Shown: positions 1 to 6,204, numbered from the stretch's first letter. The stretch is DNA of 6,663 nucleotides from an uncultured Eubacteriales bacterium (GCA_902782795.1 CACZOT010000070.1:1-6663); one strand, 5' to 3'. A program made the numbers and translations. The notes: generated by a model not told the origin, from the letters alone.

Positions 1-33
1 AAGGGCCTGCTGGATCGGTATTTCGGGAAATAA
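1..33 (+). CDS. 3' end of an unidentified upstream gene
   Basis: Reading from base 1 gives ten codons, KGLLDRYFGK, followed by a TAA stop at 31-33. The intrinsic terminator 27 bases further on supports this being a true gene end on the plus strand. Ten residues are too few to identify a family, and I do not recognise them. The gene is separated from the next one by a terminator and a new promoter, so it probably belongs to a different transcription unit. Confidence 0.6.
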   Translation, partial: KGLLDRYFGK

Positions 34-60
34 GAAATCCTTCTACTTCAAGCTTTTTCA

Positions 61-95
61 TGGGGCGGCTCCGAGAGGGGCCGCTCCATTTTTTT
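61..95 (+). terminator. Rho-independent terminator of the upstream gene
   Basis: Bases 61-72 pair with 77-88 over 12 positions (ten Watson-Crick pairs and two G-U pairs). They enclose the four-base loop GAGA, which fits the GNRA tetraloop pattern. Seven T residues follow directly at 89-95. Stem, tight loop and uninterrupted T-run are the standard parts of an intrinsic terminator, acting on transcripts coming from the gene that ends at 33. Confidence 0.93.
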
Positions 96-211
96 ACCAT
101 CGCCTGCGCAAGAGGGGACAGAGCCGCGACCGCTGGGCACGCCCGTGCGGAACGCCGCTTCCGAGGCGGAGGCTGGAGCCCTGGGGGACATTTTACAGCC
201 GCCCCCTCGCA

Positions 212-240
212 TTGACGCGGAAAACGTGGTATACTATAAT
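212..240 (+). promoter_or_regulatory. Sigma-A/sigma-70 type promoter for the DUF2232-rplI-dnaB unit
   Basis: TTGACG at 212-217 matches five of six bases of the -35 consensus. TATAAT at 235-240 is a perfect -10 box, and the spacer is exactly 17 bases. A start of transcription near 246-248 is inferred, giving a leader of about 25 bases before the GTG start at 271. No other promoter of comparable quality was found before the following genes, so this one probably drives the whole plus-strand unit. Confidence 0.88.
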
Positions 241-257
241 ACCCACGTAATGTGGGT
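241..257. promoter_or_regulatory. Inverted repeat over the transcription start, possible operator
   Basis: ACCCAC (241-246) and GTGGGT (252-257) are perfect reverse complements separated by GTAAT. The repeat begins at the base after the -10 box and spans the predicted transcription start, a position where a bound repressor would block initiation. Because transcription should start inside it, only part of the left arm would be in the RNA, so a DNA operator is more likely than an RNA hairpin. Its cognate regulator is unknown and chance cannot be excluded. Confidence 0.4.
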
Positions 258-259
258 TT

Positions 260-264
260 GGAGG
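260..264 (+). promoter_or_regulatory. Ribosome binding site that fixes the GTG start at 271
   Basis: GGAGG at 260-264 lies six bases before GTG 271. The longest possible reading frame opens at GTG 145, but that start lies upstream of the promoter boxes at 212-240 and codes for a polar segment with no membrane character, so the start at 271 is preferred. Confidence 0.85.
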
Positions 265-270
265 ATCGAT

Positions 271-1311
271 GTGAAAACGGTTTCTGTGGGAAAGATCATC
301 CTGGCGACGGCGCTGGCCCTCCTGGCGGCGCTGGTCTCGCCGATCCTGCTGGCGTCGTCGCTCTCGTTCCTGGCGGTGCCGGTGGCGCTGGTGTGCCTGT
401 ATGCCTGGGCGGGATCGATCCCCGCGGCGGTGTACACGCTGGGCTCGCTGGCGATGTTTTCGTTCATGGGCGGGAACGTGTTCATGTGGGCATGCTTCCT
501 GGCGCTGTTTCTGCCCGCCGCGGTGGCGGTGGCGGCGATCCGCGCGCACCGCAGCTATATCGTGTGTCTGCGCGTCTCCATCACGGCGCAGATCGCGGGG
601 CTGCTGCTGGGGCTCCTGGTGGCCTGGCTGACGTTCCGCGCAGACTTGGTGGACGTGGCCATGCGCTATTTCAGCGATCGGCTCAAGGAGATGCCCTCGG
701 CGATGGTGGACCAGCTCCTCACGCTGTACGGCCAGCTGGGCCGCTTGCCCTCCACGGGCATCGACTTCGCCAAGGGCTATCTCACCTCGGCGGAGCGCGT
801 GGAGGCCATCGAGCGCTTCGTGGCCGCGGCGACGGACGGCATGAAGGTGACTCTGCCCGGCCTGCTCCTCACCTCAGGGACGGCCACGGGCGTGATCAAC
901 GTGGCCGCGCCGGTGTGGATCTGGGCGCGCCGCGGCGACGAGAAGGGCATCCGCCGCATCCCTCTTTCGGATTGGCGCATGTCCCGCAATTCCGCCCTCG
1001 GCCTGCCCGCGGCGGTGATCGCGGCGTACATTCTGGCGCGCGCGGGCGTCTCCGGCGGGGACGCGGTGTTCTTCGCGGCGTGGTATCTGCTGCTGCTGCT
1101 CTTCAAGCTGCAGGCGCTGGGGTCGGTCAGCCGGCTGCTCAAGGCGCGCGGCCGCAGCCGGGGCTGGCGCGTGGCGGTGCTGATCCTGCTTCTGACTCTC
1201 GCGCAGGACGCCGCCTGTTTGATCGGCGCAGCGTCGCTGTATTTCGGTACCCAGGGCGTGATCTCGTCCTATATTCGCAAGAAAAGAAAAGAGCATGAGG
1301 AGGACGAATGA
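271..1311 (+). CDS. Polytopic membrane protein, DUF2232/YybS type
   Basis: The 346-residue protein is mostly hydrophobic. Likely membrane segments lie near residues 8-26, 29-47, 50-66, 70-91, 97-122, 192-215, 242-258, 264-286 and 299-325, so about eight or nine in all. A large amphipathic soluble stretch (about 123-190) falls in the middle, and the C-terminal tail (RKKRKEHEEDE) is strongly charged and probably cytoplasmic. Start: GTG 271, set by GGAGG and the promoter just upstream. Family assignment rests on topology, length and position: in Firmicutes, DUF2232 (YybS in Bacillus) is encoded just upstream of rplI. Its function is not established. The stop codon is one base before the rplI start, so the two genes are probably co-transcribed and translationally coupled. 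The c-di-AMP phosphodiesterase gene gdpP, often found between these two, is absent here. An unrelated transporter-like protein cannot be fully excluded. Confidence 0.8.
   Translation: MKTVSVGKIILATALALLAALVSPILLASSLSFLAVPVALVCLYAWAGSIPAAVYTLGSLAMFSFMGGNVFMWACFLALFLPAAVAVAAIRAHRSYIVCLRVSITAQIAGLLLGLLVAWLTFRADLVDVAMRYFSDRLKEMPSAMVDQLLTLYGQLGRLPSTGIDFAKGYLTSAERVEAIERFVAAATDGMKVTLPGLLLTSGTATGVINVAAPVWIWARRGDEKGIRRIPLSDWRMSRNSALGLPAAVIAAYILARAGVSGGDAVFFAAWYLLLLLFKLQALGSVSRLLKARGRSRGWRVAVLILLLTLAQDAACLIGAASLYFGTQGVISSYIRKKRKEHEEDE
1298..1304 (+). promoter_or_regulatory. Ribosome binding site inside the DUF2232 gene, deciding the rplI start
   Basis: AGGAGGA lies within the last codons of the upstream gene and eight bases before ATG 1313. 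An in-frame ATG at 1295 overlaps the start of this site and would add MRRTND, which is not part of the L9 N-terminus, so 1313 is the start. Confidence 0.92.
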
Positions 1312-1312
1312 C

Positions 1313-1762
1313 ATGAAAGTGATCCTGCTTCAAGACGTCCGCGGCAGCGGCAAGAAAGACCAGATCATCGAAGTTTCCGACGGCTACGCGAGGAATTTCC
1401 TCCTGCCGCGCAAGCTCGCCAGAGAGGCCACGGCCGAGGCGCTCAACGCCATCGAGACCGCCCGCCAGGCCGCCAAGCACCGCGAGGACGTGAAGAAGGC
1501 CGAGGCCGAGCAGAAGGCCCGCGAGCTCAAGGGCAAGGTCGTCGTCGTGGAGGCGCGCGGCGGCGAGGGCGGCAAGCTTTACGGCGCCGTCACGGCCGAG
1601 CAGATCGCCCAGGCTATCCTCGAGCAGCACGGCCTGGAGATCGACAAGCGCAAGATCGAGACCGAGGGCGCCATCCGCACCGCCGGTCAGACCACCGTCA
1701 CGCTCAAGCTCAGCGCGGGCGTGAGCACCCGGATGATCCTCAACGTCACAGTGGGCAAGTAA
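1313..1762 (+). CDS. rplI: 50S ribosomal protein L9
   Basis: This 149-residue protein has the usual full L9 length. The N-terminal domain (about 1-40) opens MKVILLQDV and carries the rRNA-binding signature around residues 11-36, including GYARNFLLPRKLA. A long charged, alanine-rich connecting helix (about 41-75) leads to the C-terminal rRNA-binding domain (about 76-149) with the glycine-rich segment ARGGEGGKLYGAV. L9 binds 23S rRNA near the base of the L1 stalk and helps maintain reading frame. Residue 16 is Asp where many homologues have Gly, a mild variation. The gene starts one base after the DUF2232 stop and is followed 36 bases later by dnaB, an arrangement common in Firmicutes. Identification is secure. 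Confidence 0.98.
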   Translation: MKVILLQDVRGSGKKDQIIEVSDGYARNFLLPRKLAREATAEALNAIETARQAAKHREDVKKAEAEQKARELKGKVVVVEARGGEGGKLYGAVTAEQIAQAILEQHGLEIDKRKIETEGAIRTAGQTTVTLKLSAGVSTRMILNVTVGK

Positions 1763-1798
1763 GCAGGCCCCAAGCCAAACAGGGAGGCGAAGCAGACG

Positions 1799-3163
1799 AT
1801 GGAGATGCAGGTCCCCGGCGCGCGCATCCCGCCGCACAGCGCGGACGCGGAAAAGAGCATCCTCGGCAGCATCCTCATTTCCCATAACGCCGCGCTCCTG
1901 GCCATGGAGATGCTCCGCGAGGACGATTTTTACGACCCCGCCCATCGAGAGATCTTCAGCGCCATGGCGCACATCGCCTCGCTCTCCAGGCCGATCGACC
2001 TGGTCACCATCGAGAGCGAGCTGCGCCGCCGCGGGCGCCTGGAGGGCGTGGGGGGCTTCCCGTACCTCATGGAGCTCTCCCGCTTCGTGCCCAGCGCCCT
2101 GAACGCCCAGGAATATATCCGCCTGGTGGACGAGAGCTCCACCCTGCGCAAGCTCATCGACGCGGCGGAGAAGATCAGCCAGATGTGCTACGCAGCCGAC
2201 CAGGAGACGCCGGATATCCTCGCCTCCTGCGAAAAGCTCATTTACGATATCACCATGCGCAAGGGCGGCGATATGCTCGAGCCCATCCAGCCGATCCTTC
2301 TCAAGACCTACGAGCGTATCGAGCAGCTGGCCATCAACAAGGGTCGCATCGAGGGCGTCCCCACCGGCTATCGCGAGCTGGACGATCTGCTCACCGGCAT
2401 GCATGGCGGTGAGTTCATCCTCGTGGCGGCGCGCCCTTCCATGGGCAAGACCGCCTTCGGCATGAACGTGATCGGCAACGCCGCCATCCGCGCAGGCAAG
2501 AAGGCCGCCATCTTCTCTCTGGAGATGCCGGCCGAGCAGCTGGCCATGCGCATGATGTGCACCGAGGCGCGCGTGAACATGCAGAACGTGCGCCGCGGCG
2601 TGCTGGAGACCGACGAATGGATGCGCCTGTGCGAGGCCATGGCCACCATCGGCGAGGCGAATATCTTCATCGATTCCACCAGCGGCATCTCCGTGCCGGA
2701 GATGCGCTCCAAGGCCCGGCGGCTCCAGATGGAGCACGGGCTGGACGTCATCTTTGTGGACTATCTGCAGCTCATGTCCGGCGCGGGCCAGTTCGGCAGC
2801 CGCCAGGAGGAAGTCAGCTCCATATCCCGCGCGCTCAAGACCCTGGCGCAGGAGCTGAACGTGCCCCTCATCGCTGCTTCGCAGCTTTCCCGCGCGCCCA
2901 CGGGTCGCTCCAACCACCGCCCCATGCTCAACGATATCCGCGATTCCGGCGCCATCGAGCAGGACGCGGACGTGGTCATGTTCGTGCACCGCGAGGAGTA
3001 TTACGACAAGGAGACCGAGCTCAAGAACATCGCGGAGATCATCATCGCAAAGCAGCGCAATGGCTCGCTGGGCACGGTCAACCTGGGCTGGCGCGGAGAA
3101 TACACCTGGTTTATCGACCTCGCGCCCGGCGGCAAGGAGATCGAGCCGCCGCCCGAGGGCTGA
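1799..3163 (+). CDS. dnaB: Replicative DNA helicase DnaB
   Basis: The 454-residue protein is full length for DnaB, the hexameric ATP-driven helicase that unwinds DNA at the replication fork and contacts primase. The N-terminal domain covers about residues 8-110 (PHSADAEKSILGSIL near its start), a linker follows, and the RecA-like motor domain runs from about 187 to 449. Visible motifs: Walker A RPSMGKT at 212-218 (Lys217, Thr218), the conserved SLEM motif with Glu242 as the likely catalytic residue, Walker B IFVDYLQL at 318-325 (Asp321), a DNA-binding-loop type region SRQEEVSSISRALK, and the QLSR and DIRDSGAIEQDAD segments near the C-terminus. No intein or frameshift interrupts it. GGGAGG at 1782-1787 is 11 bases from ATG 1799, slightly long; a second ATG at 1805 is even further away. 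It lies 36 bases after rplI. Confidence 0.98.
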   Translation: MEMQVPGARIPPHSADAEKSILGSILISHNAALLAMEMLREDDFYDPAHREIFSAMAHIASLSRPIDLVTIESELRRRGRLEGVGGFPYLMELSRFVPSALNAQEYIRLVDESSTLRKLIDAAEKISQMCYAADQETPDILASCEKLIYDITMRKGGDMLEPIQPILLKTYERIEQLAINKGRIEGVPTGYRELDDLLTGMHGGEFILVAARPSMGKTAFGMNVIGNAAIRAGKKAAIFSLEMPAEQLAMRMMCTEARVNMQNVRRGVLETDEWMRLCEAMATIGEANIFIDSTSGISVPEMRSKARRLQMEHGLDVIFVDYLQLMSGAGQFGSRQEEVSSISRALKTLAQELNVPLIAASQLSRAPTGRSNHRPMLNDIRDSGAIEQDADVVMFVHREEYYDKETELKNIAEIIIAKQRNGSLGTVNLGWRGEYTWFIDLAPGGKEIEPPPEG

Positions 3164-3190
3164 CGCGACACACCCGGAAGGAGATCGAAA

Positions 3191-4582
3191 ATGAAAAAGG
3201 CGACATGGTTCCTCGCGCTGATCGTGGCCGCGGGCATAGTCCTGACGGGCTGCGCGCCAAAAGCCGCAGGGCAGGAAGCAAGCCCGAACGCGGAGGCCGG
3301 GAACCCGCGGGAGACCAACGCTCTGACCGGCTGGTGCACGCCGCCGCCCAATATCACGTACGATCCCGTCACGGTTACAGACGCCACGCCCGCCACGCTG
3401 GAAAACACGGTATGGGTGTTCCGCGAGGAGACGTCTAAGGAACAGGGCGTGGTTTTATTCTTCAGAGACGGAGTCATGACGGCCGTAAGCGCGGATGCCT
3501 GCTATGGAGCCCCATATGACTATCGGGATACGCAGCTGACGGTATCGTATCAGGATATCGCCATCTCTGGCGAGGCGATCGAAGGCCTTCTGTATTTCCG
3601 GACGAACAAGAGCGGAGACGGACAGGAACGCATTGCCGTCTGGACGACGATTGAAGACGCGGCGCAGTTCGCAAAGGAACTGAACGGCGGCTTCGTCGCG
3701 CCGTTTACGCCGGACGATCTCGGCATTGTGATCAATACGCCCGCGCCTTCGGAGGACTTCAGCCAGACGCCGGAATCCCTGGATGGCACCGCGTGGATCC
3801 TGGAATACGACGTGGGCCAGGTAGAGCGCGCGGCCTTCTTCTTCAAGGATGGCATGGCCACGGTCGTATCGTGGGATTACATCTACGAGGATTCGTACAC
3901 GTACGAGAACCATATCCTGGTGACGGACGAGATCAACATCGGATTTGAGGGCGTGGTCGATGGATCGCGGCTCACCGAAGTGACCTTTTATGGAGCCCCC
4001 TACCCCGATCTGACCCGGGTCGATATCCCGCACGCGGTTCAGTACGCCAAAGAACTCCGCCCCGAGTTCGTGTCCCCCTTTGACGGCGGCGGCTCCGAAC
4101 CCGACCGCGATACGGTCGACAGCGGCGCCATGAACCCAAGCGCCGATGGGTATAAGCGTTTTGAGAATGCGCTGTTTTCCTCGGAAATCCCCGCCGATTG
4201 GAAGGTTACGACAGTGCAAATCCAGTATATGGCGAGCACCGTTGAACAGCCCCATAACGACGGCGACCTCTATTGCTATTTCGAGGTCGTTTGCGGACCG
4301 GTCTCTGAAAGCGTCGTTCAGGAACGCTATAATGGGCTCGTTGCTTCGAACGTCAACGCGGCTCTTTACGATACGACGATCGCGGGTCAACCGGCGAAAG
4401 TATTGGAAAGAAGCGGGCCGGGTGGCTGCGTGAGGGAGATCTTCTCCGCGACTCCTTCGGGAGAAGGCTACAGAATGAACTTCTATTGCCTCAATCATGA
4501 TCAAACCTTGGATTTCTCCTCGATCCAAGAGGTAATGGATCATTTTATCGAACATATCACCTTTTCATCCGATGTGAACTAG
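3191..4582 (+). CDS. Secreted lipoprotein with two tandem copies of a ~100-residue domain
   Basis: The 463-residue product starts with a lipoprotein signal peptide: MKK, a hydrophobic core to about residue 18 and the lipobox LTGC at 18-21. It should therefore be lipidated on Cys21 and anchored outside the membrane. A low-complexity linker follows to about 65. Two related domains come next, at 70-172 and 197-297, and then a different C-terminal domain (about 320-460) opening FENALFSSEIPADW and ending HFIEHITFS. The last domain resembles in style the PsbP/Mog1-like domains of other bacterial lipoproteins, but that is a guess. I do not recognise the whole protein and assign no function. AAGGAG at 3178-3183 is seven bases before ATG 3191. 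Only 27 bases separate it from dnaB, with no terminator or clear promoter, so read-through is likely. Base composition is lower in GC than its neighbours (23 of 60 at 4501-4560), which suggests later acquisition or weak constraint. Confidence 0.9.
   Translation: MKKATWFLALIVAAGIVLTGCAPKAAGQEASPNAEAGNPRETNALTGWCTPPPNITYDPVTVTDATPATLENTVWVFREETSKEQGVVLFFRDGVMTAVSADACYGAPYDYRDTQLTVSYQDIAISGEAIEGLLYFRTNKSGDGQERIAVWTTIEDAAQFAKELNGGFVAPFTPDDLGIVINTPAPSEDFSQTPESLDGTAWILEYDVGQVERAAFFFKDGMATVVSWDYIYEDSYTYENHILVTDEINIGFEGVVDGSRLTEVTFYGAPYPDLTRVDIPHAVQYAKELRPEFVSPFDGGGSEPDRDTVDSGAMNPSADGYKRFENALFSSEIPADWKVTTVQIQYMASTVEQPHNDGDLYCYFEVVCGPVSESVVQERYNGLVASNVNAALYDTTIAGQPAKVLERSGPGGCVREIFSATPSGEGYRMNFYCLNHDQTLDFSSIQEVMDHFIEHITFSSDVN
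3398..4081 (+). repeat. Diverged internal duplication within the lipoprotein gene
   Basis: Copy 1 (3398-3706, residues 70-172) and copy 2 (3779-4081, residues 197-297) share landmarks in the same order: LENTVW versus LDGTAW, LFFRDG versus FFFKDG followed by VS, and AQFAKELNGGFVAPF versus VQYAKELRPEFVSPF at the end. The two copies are 103 and 101 residues long, with a 24-residue linker. Similarity is clear in protein but largely lost in DNA, pointing to an old duplication. Each copy is probably a small beta-rich domain with a C-terminal helix. Confidence 0.8.
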
Positions 4583-4596
4583 AGCGGTTTTCGCTC
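4582..4596 (+). other. Short stem-loop at the lipoprotein stop codon
   Basis: GAGCG (4582-4586) and CGCTC (4592-4596) form a five-pair stem around the loop GTTTT. The stem uses the last base of the stop codon and has no T-run after it. It might slow 3' decay of the transcript but is too weak to be called a terminator. Confidence 0.3.
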
Positions 4597-4643
4597 AGGC
4601 GCTGTATCCCCATGGTCAGCCGGCAGCCACGCGCCTCTCAAAT

Positions 4644-4662
4644 GCTGGATCGTGGATCCGGC
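4644..4662 (+). other. Stem-loop in the gap before the phosphoesterase gene
   Basis: GCTGGATC (4644-4651) pairs with GATCCGGC (4655-4662) over eight positions, one of them G-U, with the three-base loop GTG. A five-T run occurs only at 4682-4686, about 20 bases later, so this does not look like a standard terminator. The 126-base gap (4583-4708) holds no coding sequence or convincing promoter that I can see. The hairpin may be a processing site or a weak attenuator. Confidence 0.35.
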
Positions 4663-4708
4663 GGGATAGCCGATATGAGCTGTTTTTCAGGGATAAGGAG
4701 GACGATAC

Positions 4709-5560
4709 ATGATCGTCGCGGCTCTGAGCGATATCCATTCCAACGCCTCCGCGCTCGCGGCTTGCCTCGATGAGGCCAGGTCGCTCGGCGCGCAGGCGTT
4801 TTTGTTTCTGGGAGACCTGGTCAGCGACTGCGCGCGGCCCCGCGAATCCATCGCCCTGGTGCGGGAGACGCTCTCGCGCTTTCCCGGCGCGGCCATCCGC
4901 GGCAACCGTGAGGAGACGCTTCTGGCCGCCCGCCGCGGCGAGATCGCGCCGCTCGAGGGGTCTATGGGCTTCACCCAGGATCGCCTCGGCGAAGAGGATT
5001 GGCGCTTCCTGGAAAGCCTCTCCGGCCCGCTCTTCTGGGAGGCGGGGGAGGGGCTGACCGCCCTGCGCCTGTGCCACGGTTCCCCGGCCCGGACGCGCGA
5101 AAAGCTCCTCGCCGGCTCAGACGAGGCGCGTTTCTGGAGCGTCCATGCCGGGGCGGACGCGCTCCTGTGCGGCCATACGCACATACCGTTCATCGCGCGG
5201 CCCGGTAGCGCCTGGGTAGTGAACTGCGGCTCGGTGGGCGTGCCCTGTACCGGCGATCCGCGGGCGTCCTTCGTCCTGCTGACGGCGGTAGAGGGCGCCT
5301 GGCGCGCCGAGATCGTCCGCGTGGCGTACGACCCGGAGGACGAGATCGCCGCCATGCGGGCCAACGGCATGTCCGAGCGGGATCCCGTCTGGGCGGCGGG
5401 CATCGTCGCGCATCTGCGGGACGGGCGCGAGTGGTGCGGCGTGATGCTGGATCGTGCCGCTGAGCTCGCCCGCGAGGAAGGCTTGCCCGTCGGGGACAGC
5501 CACCGCTTCCGTGCCGCGCGGGAGTTAGGGCTGCTGCCCCGTCGCGGCCTTGGGACCTGA
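4709..5560 (+). CDS. Metallophosphoesterase, YfcE/MJ0936-like family
   Basis: This 283-residue cytoplasmic protein belongs to the calcineurin-like phosphoesterases, which use two metal ions to hydrolyse phosphate esters. Motifs appear in family order: SDIHSN with Asp8 and His10, LGDLV with Asp36, GNRE at 65-68, LCHGSP with His123, CGHTH with His156 and His158, and NCGSVGVPCTGDPRASF from Asn172. The last segment is typical of the YfcE/MJ0936 type. The GN motif is followed by Arg67 where many phosphoesterases have the general-acid His (GNHE/D). The catalytic core ends near residue 205, and a further ~75 mostly helical residues follow, longer than the ~180-residue minimal members. The substrate cannot be inferred. 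AAGGAGG at 4695-4701, seven bases before ATG 4709, gives a strong start. The gene is convergent with nrdG and shares its terminator. Confidence 0.92.
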   Translation: MIVAALSDIHSNASALAACLDEARSLGAQAFLFLGDLVSDCARPRESIALVRETLSRFPGAAIRGNREETLLAARRGEIAPLEGSMGFTQDRLGEEDWRFLESLSGPLFWEAGEGLTALRLCHGSPARTREKLLAGSDEARFWSVHAGADALLCGHTHIPFIARPGSAWVVNCGSVGVPCTGDPRASFVLLTAVEGAWRAEIVRVAYDPEDEIAAMRANGMSERDPVWAAGIVAHLRDGREWCGVMLDRAAELAREEGLPVGDSHRFRAARELGLLPRRGLGT

Positions 5561-5612
5561 GACGCGCCCCGTCAGGGGGATACAGCGGCGCTTTCAAGAA
5601 ACGCCTGTGATC

Positions 5613-5665
5613 AAAGAAAAGGCCTTGCGCTTCCATCGACAGGAGCGCAAGGCCATGTTTTTATT
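5613..5665. terminator. Bidirectional intrinsic terminator between convergent genes
   Basis: GGCCTTGCGCT (5621-5631) is perfectly complementary to AGCGCAAGGCC (5644-5654), and one G-U and one G-C pair can extend the stem inward to leave an eight-base loop. On the plus strand the stem is followed by ATGTTTTTATT. On the minus strand it is followed at once by TTTTCTTT (complement of 5613-5620). It therefore suits both the phosphoesterase transcript and the nrdD-nrdG transcript, with the stronger T-run on the minus side. Confidence 0.9.
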
Positions 5666-5700
5666 CTGGGAGCCTGGAGGAGCGGCGCCCCCGGCGCTGT

Positions 5701-6204
5701 TTATTGTCCGTACAGGACCGCCGTGCCGGCCCGCAAAGACGCGGGCACGTCGATGAGGCGCTGGTTGCGGGAGCCGCGCCACTTGACGTCCAGAGACTTT
5801 TCCGCCATGAGGAACGGCCCGTCCACGAGCACATCCGTGGCCTCGAGCAGGGCCATGGTGTCCGGGTCGGCCTGCGCACGGGCAAGCAGGGACTCGAACG
5901 TCCAACCGGAATACGTCCAGACGTTGAGATGGCGTTCCCGGGCCGCGCGGGCGATCTCGGCGCAAGGGCCGGGCTGGACGAACGGATCGCCCCCGGAGAG
6001 GGTCACGCCGTCCAGGAGAGGGTTCTCGTCGATCATCTCGATGATGTGCTCAGTGGTGCTTTCCTTGCCTCCGGCGACGTCGTGCGTCTCGGGGTTGTGG
6101 CAGCCGGGGCAATCGTGCGGGCAGCCCTGCGTGAACACCGTCAGGCGCAGGCCCGGCCCGTCCACGATGGAATCGTCCACAATGCCGGCAATGCGGATCT
6201 TCAT
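5701..6204 (-). CDS. nrdG: Anaerobic ribonucleoside-triphosphate reductase activating protein (radical SAM)
   Basis: The 167-residue protein is a small radical-SAM activase. It uses a [4Fe-4S] cluster and S-adenosylmethionine to place the glycyl radical on NrdD, enabling deoxynucleotide synthesis without oxygen. The cluster-binding motif CPHDCPGC gives Cys28, Cys32 and Cys35 in the C-x3-C-x2-C spacing. It is preceded by IVDGPGLRLTVFTQG, typical of NrdG. The SAM-binding GGDP motif is at 71-74, followed by family segments VWTYSGWTFE and DVLVDGPF. Length is normal for NrdG. AAAGGAG (complement of 6216-6222) lies 11 bases before the ATG at 6204-6202, rather far but the only good site. The gene lies downstream of nrdD on the same strand, the usual order, but across a 190-base hairpin-rich spacer. 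Confidence 0.97.
   Translation of the reverse strand: MKIRIAGIVDDSIVDGPGLRLTVFTQGCPHDCPGCHNPETHDVAGGKESTTEHIIEMIDENPLLDGVTLSGGDPFVQPGPCAEIARAARERHLNVWTYSGWTFESLLARAQADPDTMALLEATDVLVDGPFLMAEKSLDVKWRGSRNQRLIDVPASLRAGTAVLYGQ

Noticed and set aside
96..211. GC-rich gap between terminator and promoter, with small palindromes such as GCACG-CC-CGTGC at 137-148
   Set aside because: No coding sequence, RNA gene or T-run is visible, and short palindromes are expected by chance in DNA this rich in G and C.
145..270. An N-terminal extension of the DUF2232 protein starting at GTG 145
   Set aside because: The start would lie upstream of the promoter boxes at 212-240, has no ribosome binding site that I can see, and encodes polar sequence unlike the rest of the membrane protein.
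1139..2989. A 616-codon open frame on the minus strand opposite rplI and dnaB
   Set aside because: It is antisense to two unmistakable conserved genes, its product is dominated by low-complexity His, Ala, Asp and Leu runs typical of high-GC shadow frames, and no ribosome binding site or promoter was evident.
3503..3999. The 11-base match TATGGAGCCCC at 3503-3513 and 3989-3999 inside the lipoprotein repeats
   Set aside because: The two sites fall at different offsets within the two repeat copies (about 35 versus 70 residues in), so they are not remnants of the duplication and are probably coincidence.
3455..4555. A 366-codon minus-strand open frame opposite the lipoprotein gene
   Set aside because: The plus-strand frame has a signal peptide, lipobox, internal duplication and a well-spaced ribosome binding site. 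The antisense frame has no recognisable motif and runs into the plus-strand coding region at both ends.
4669..4700. Possible promoter or terminator around GATATG and TTTTT (4672-4686) before the phosphoesterase gene
   Set aside because: There is no -35 match at proper spacing, and the T-run is too far from the hairpin at 4644-4662.
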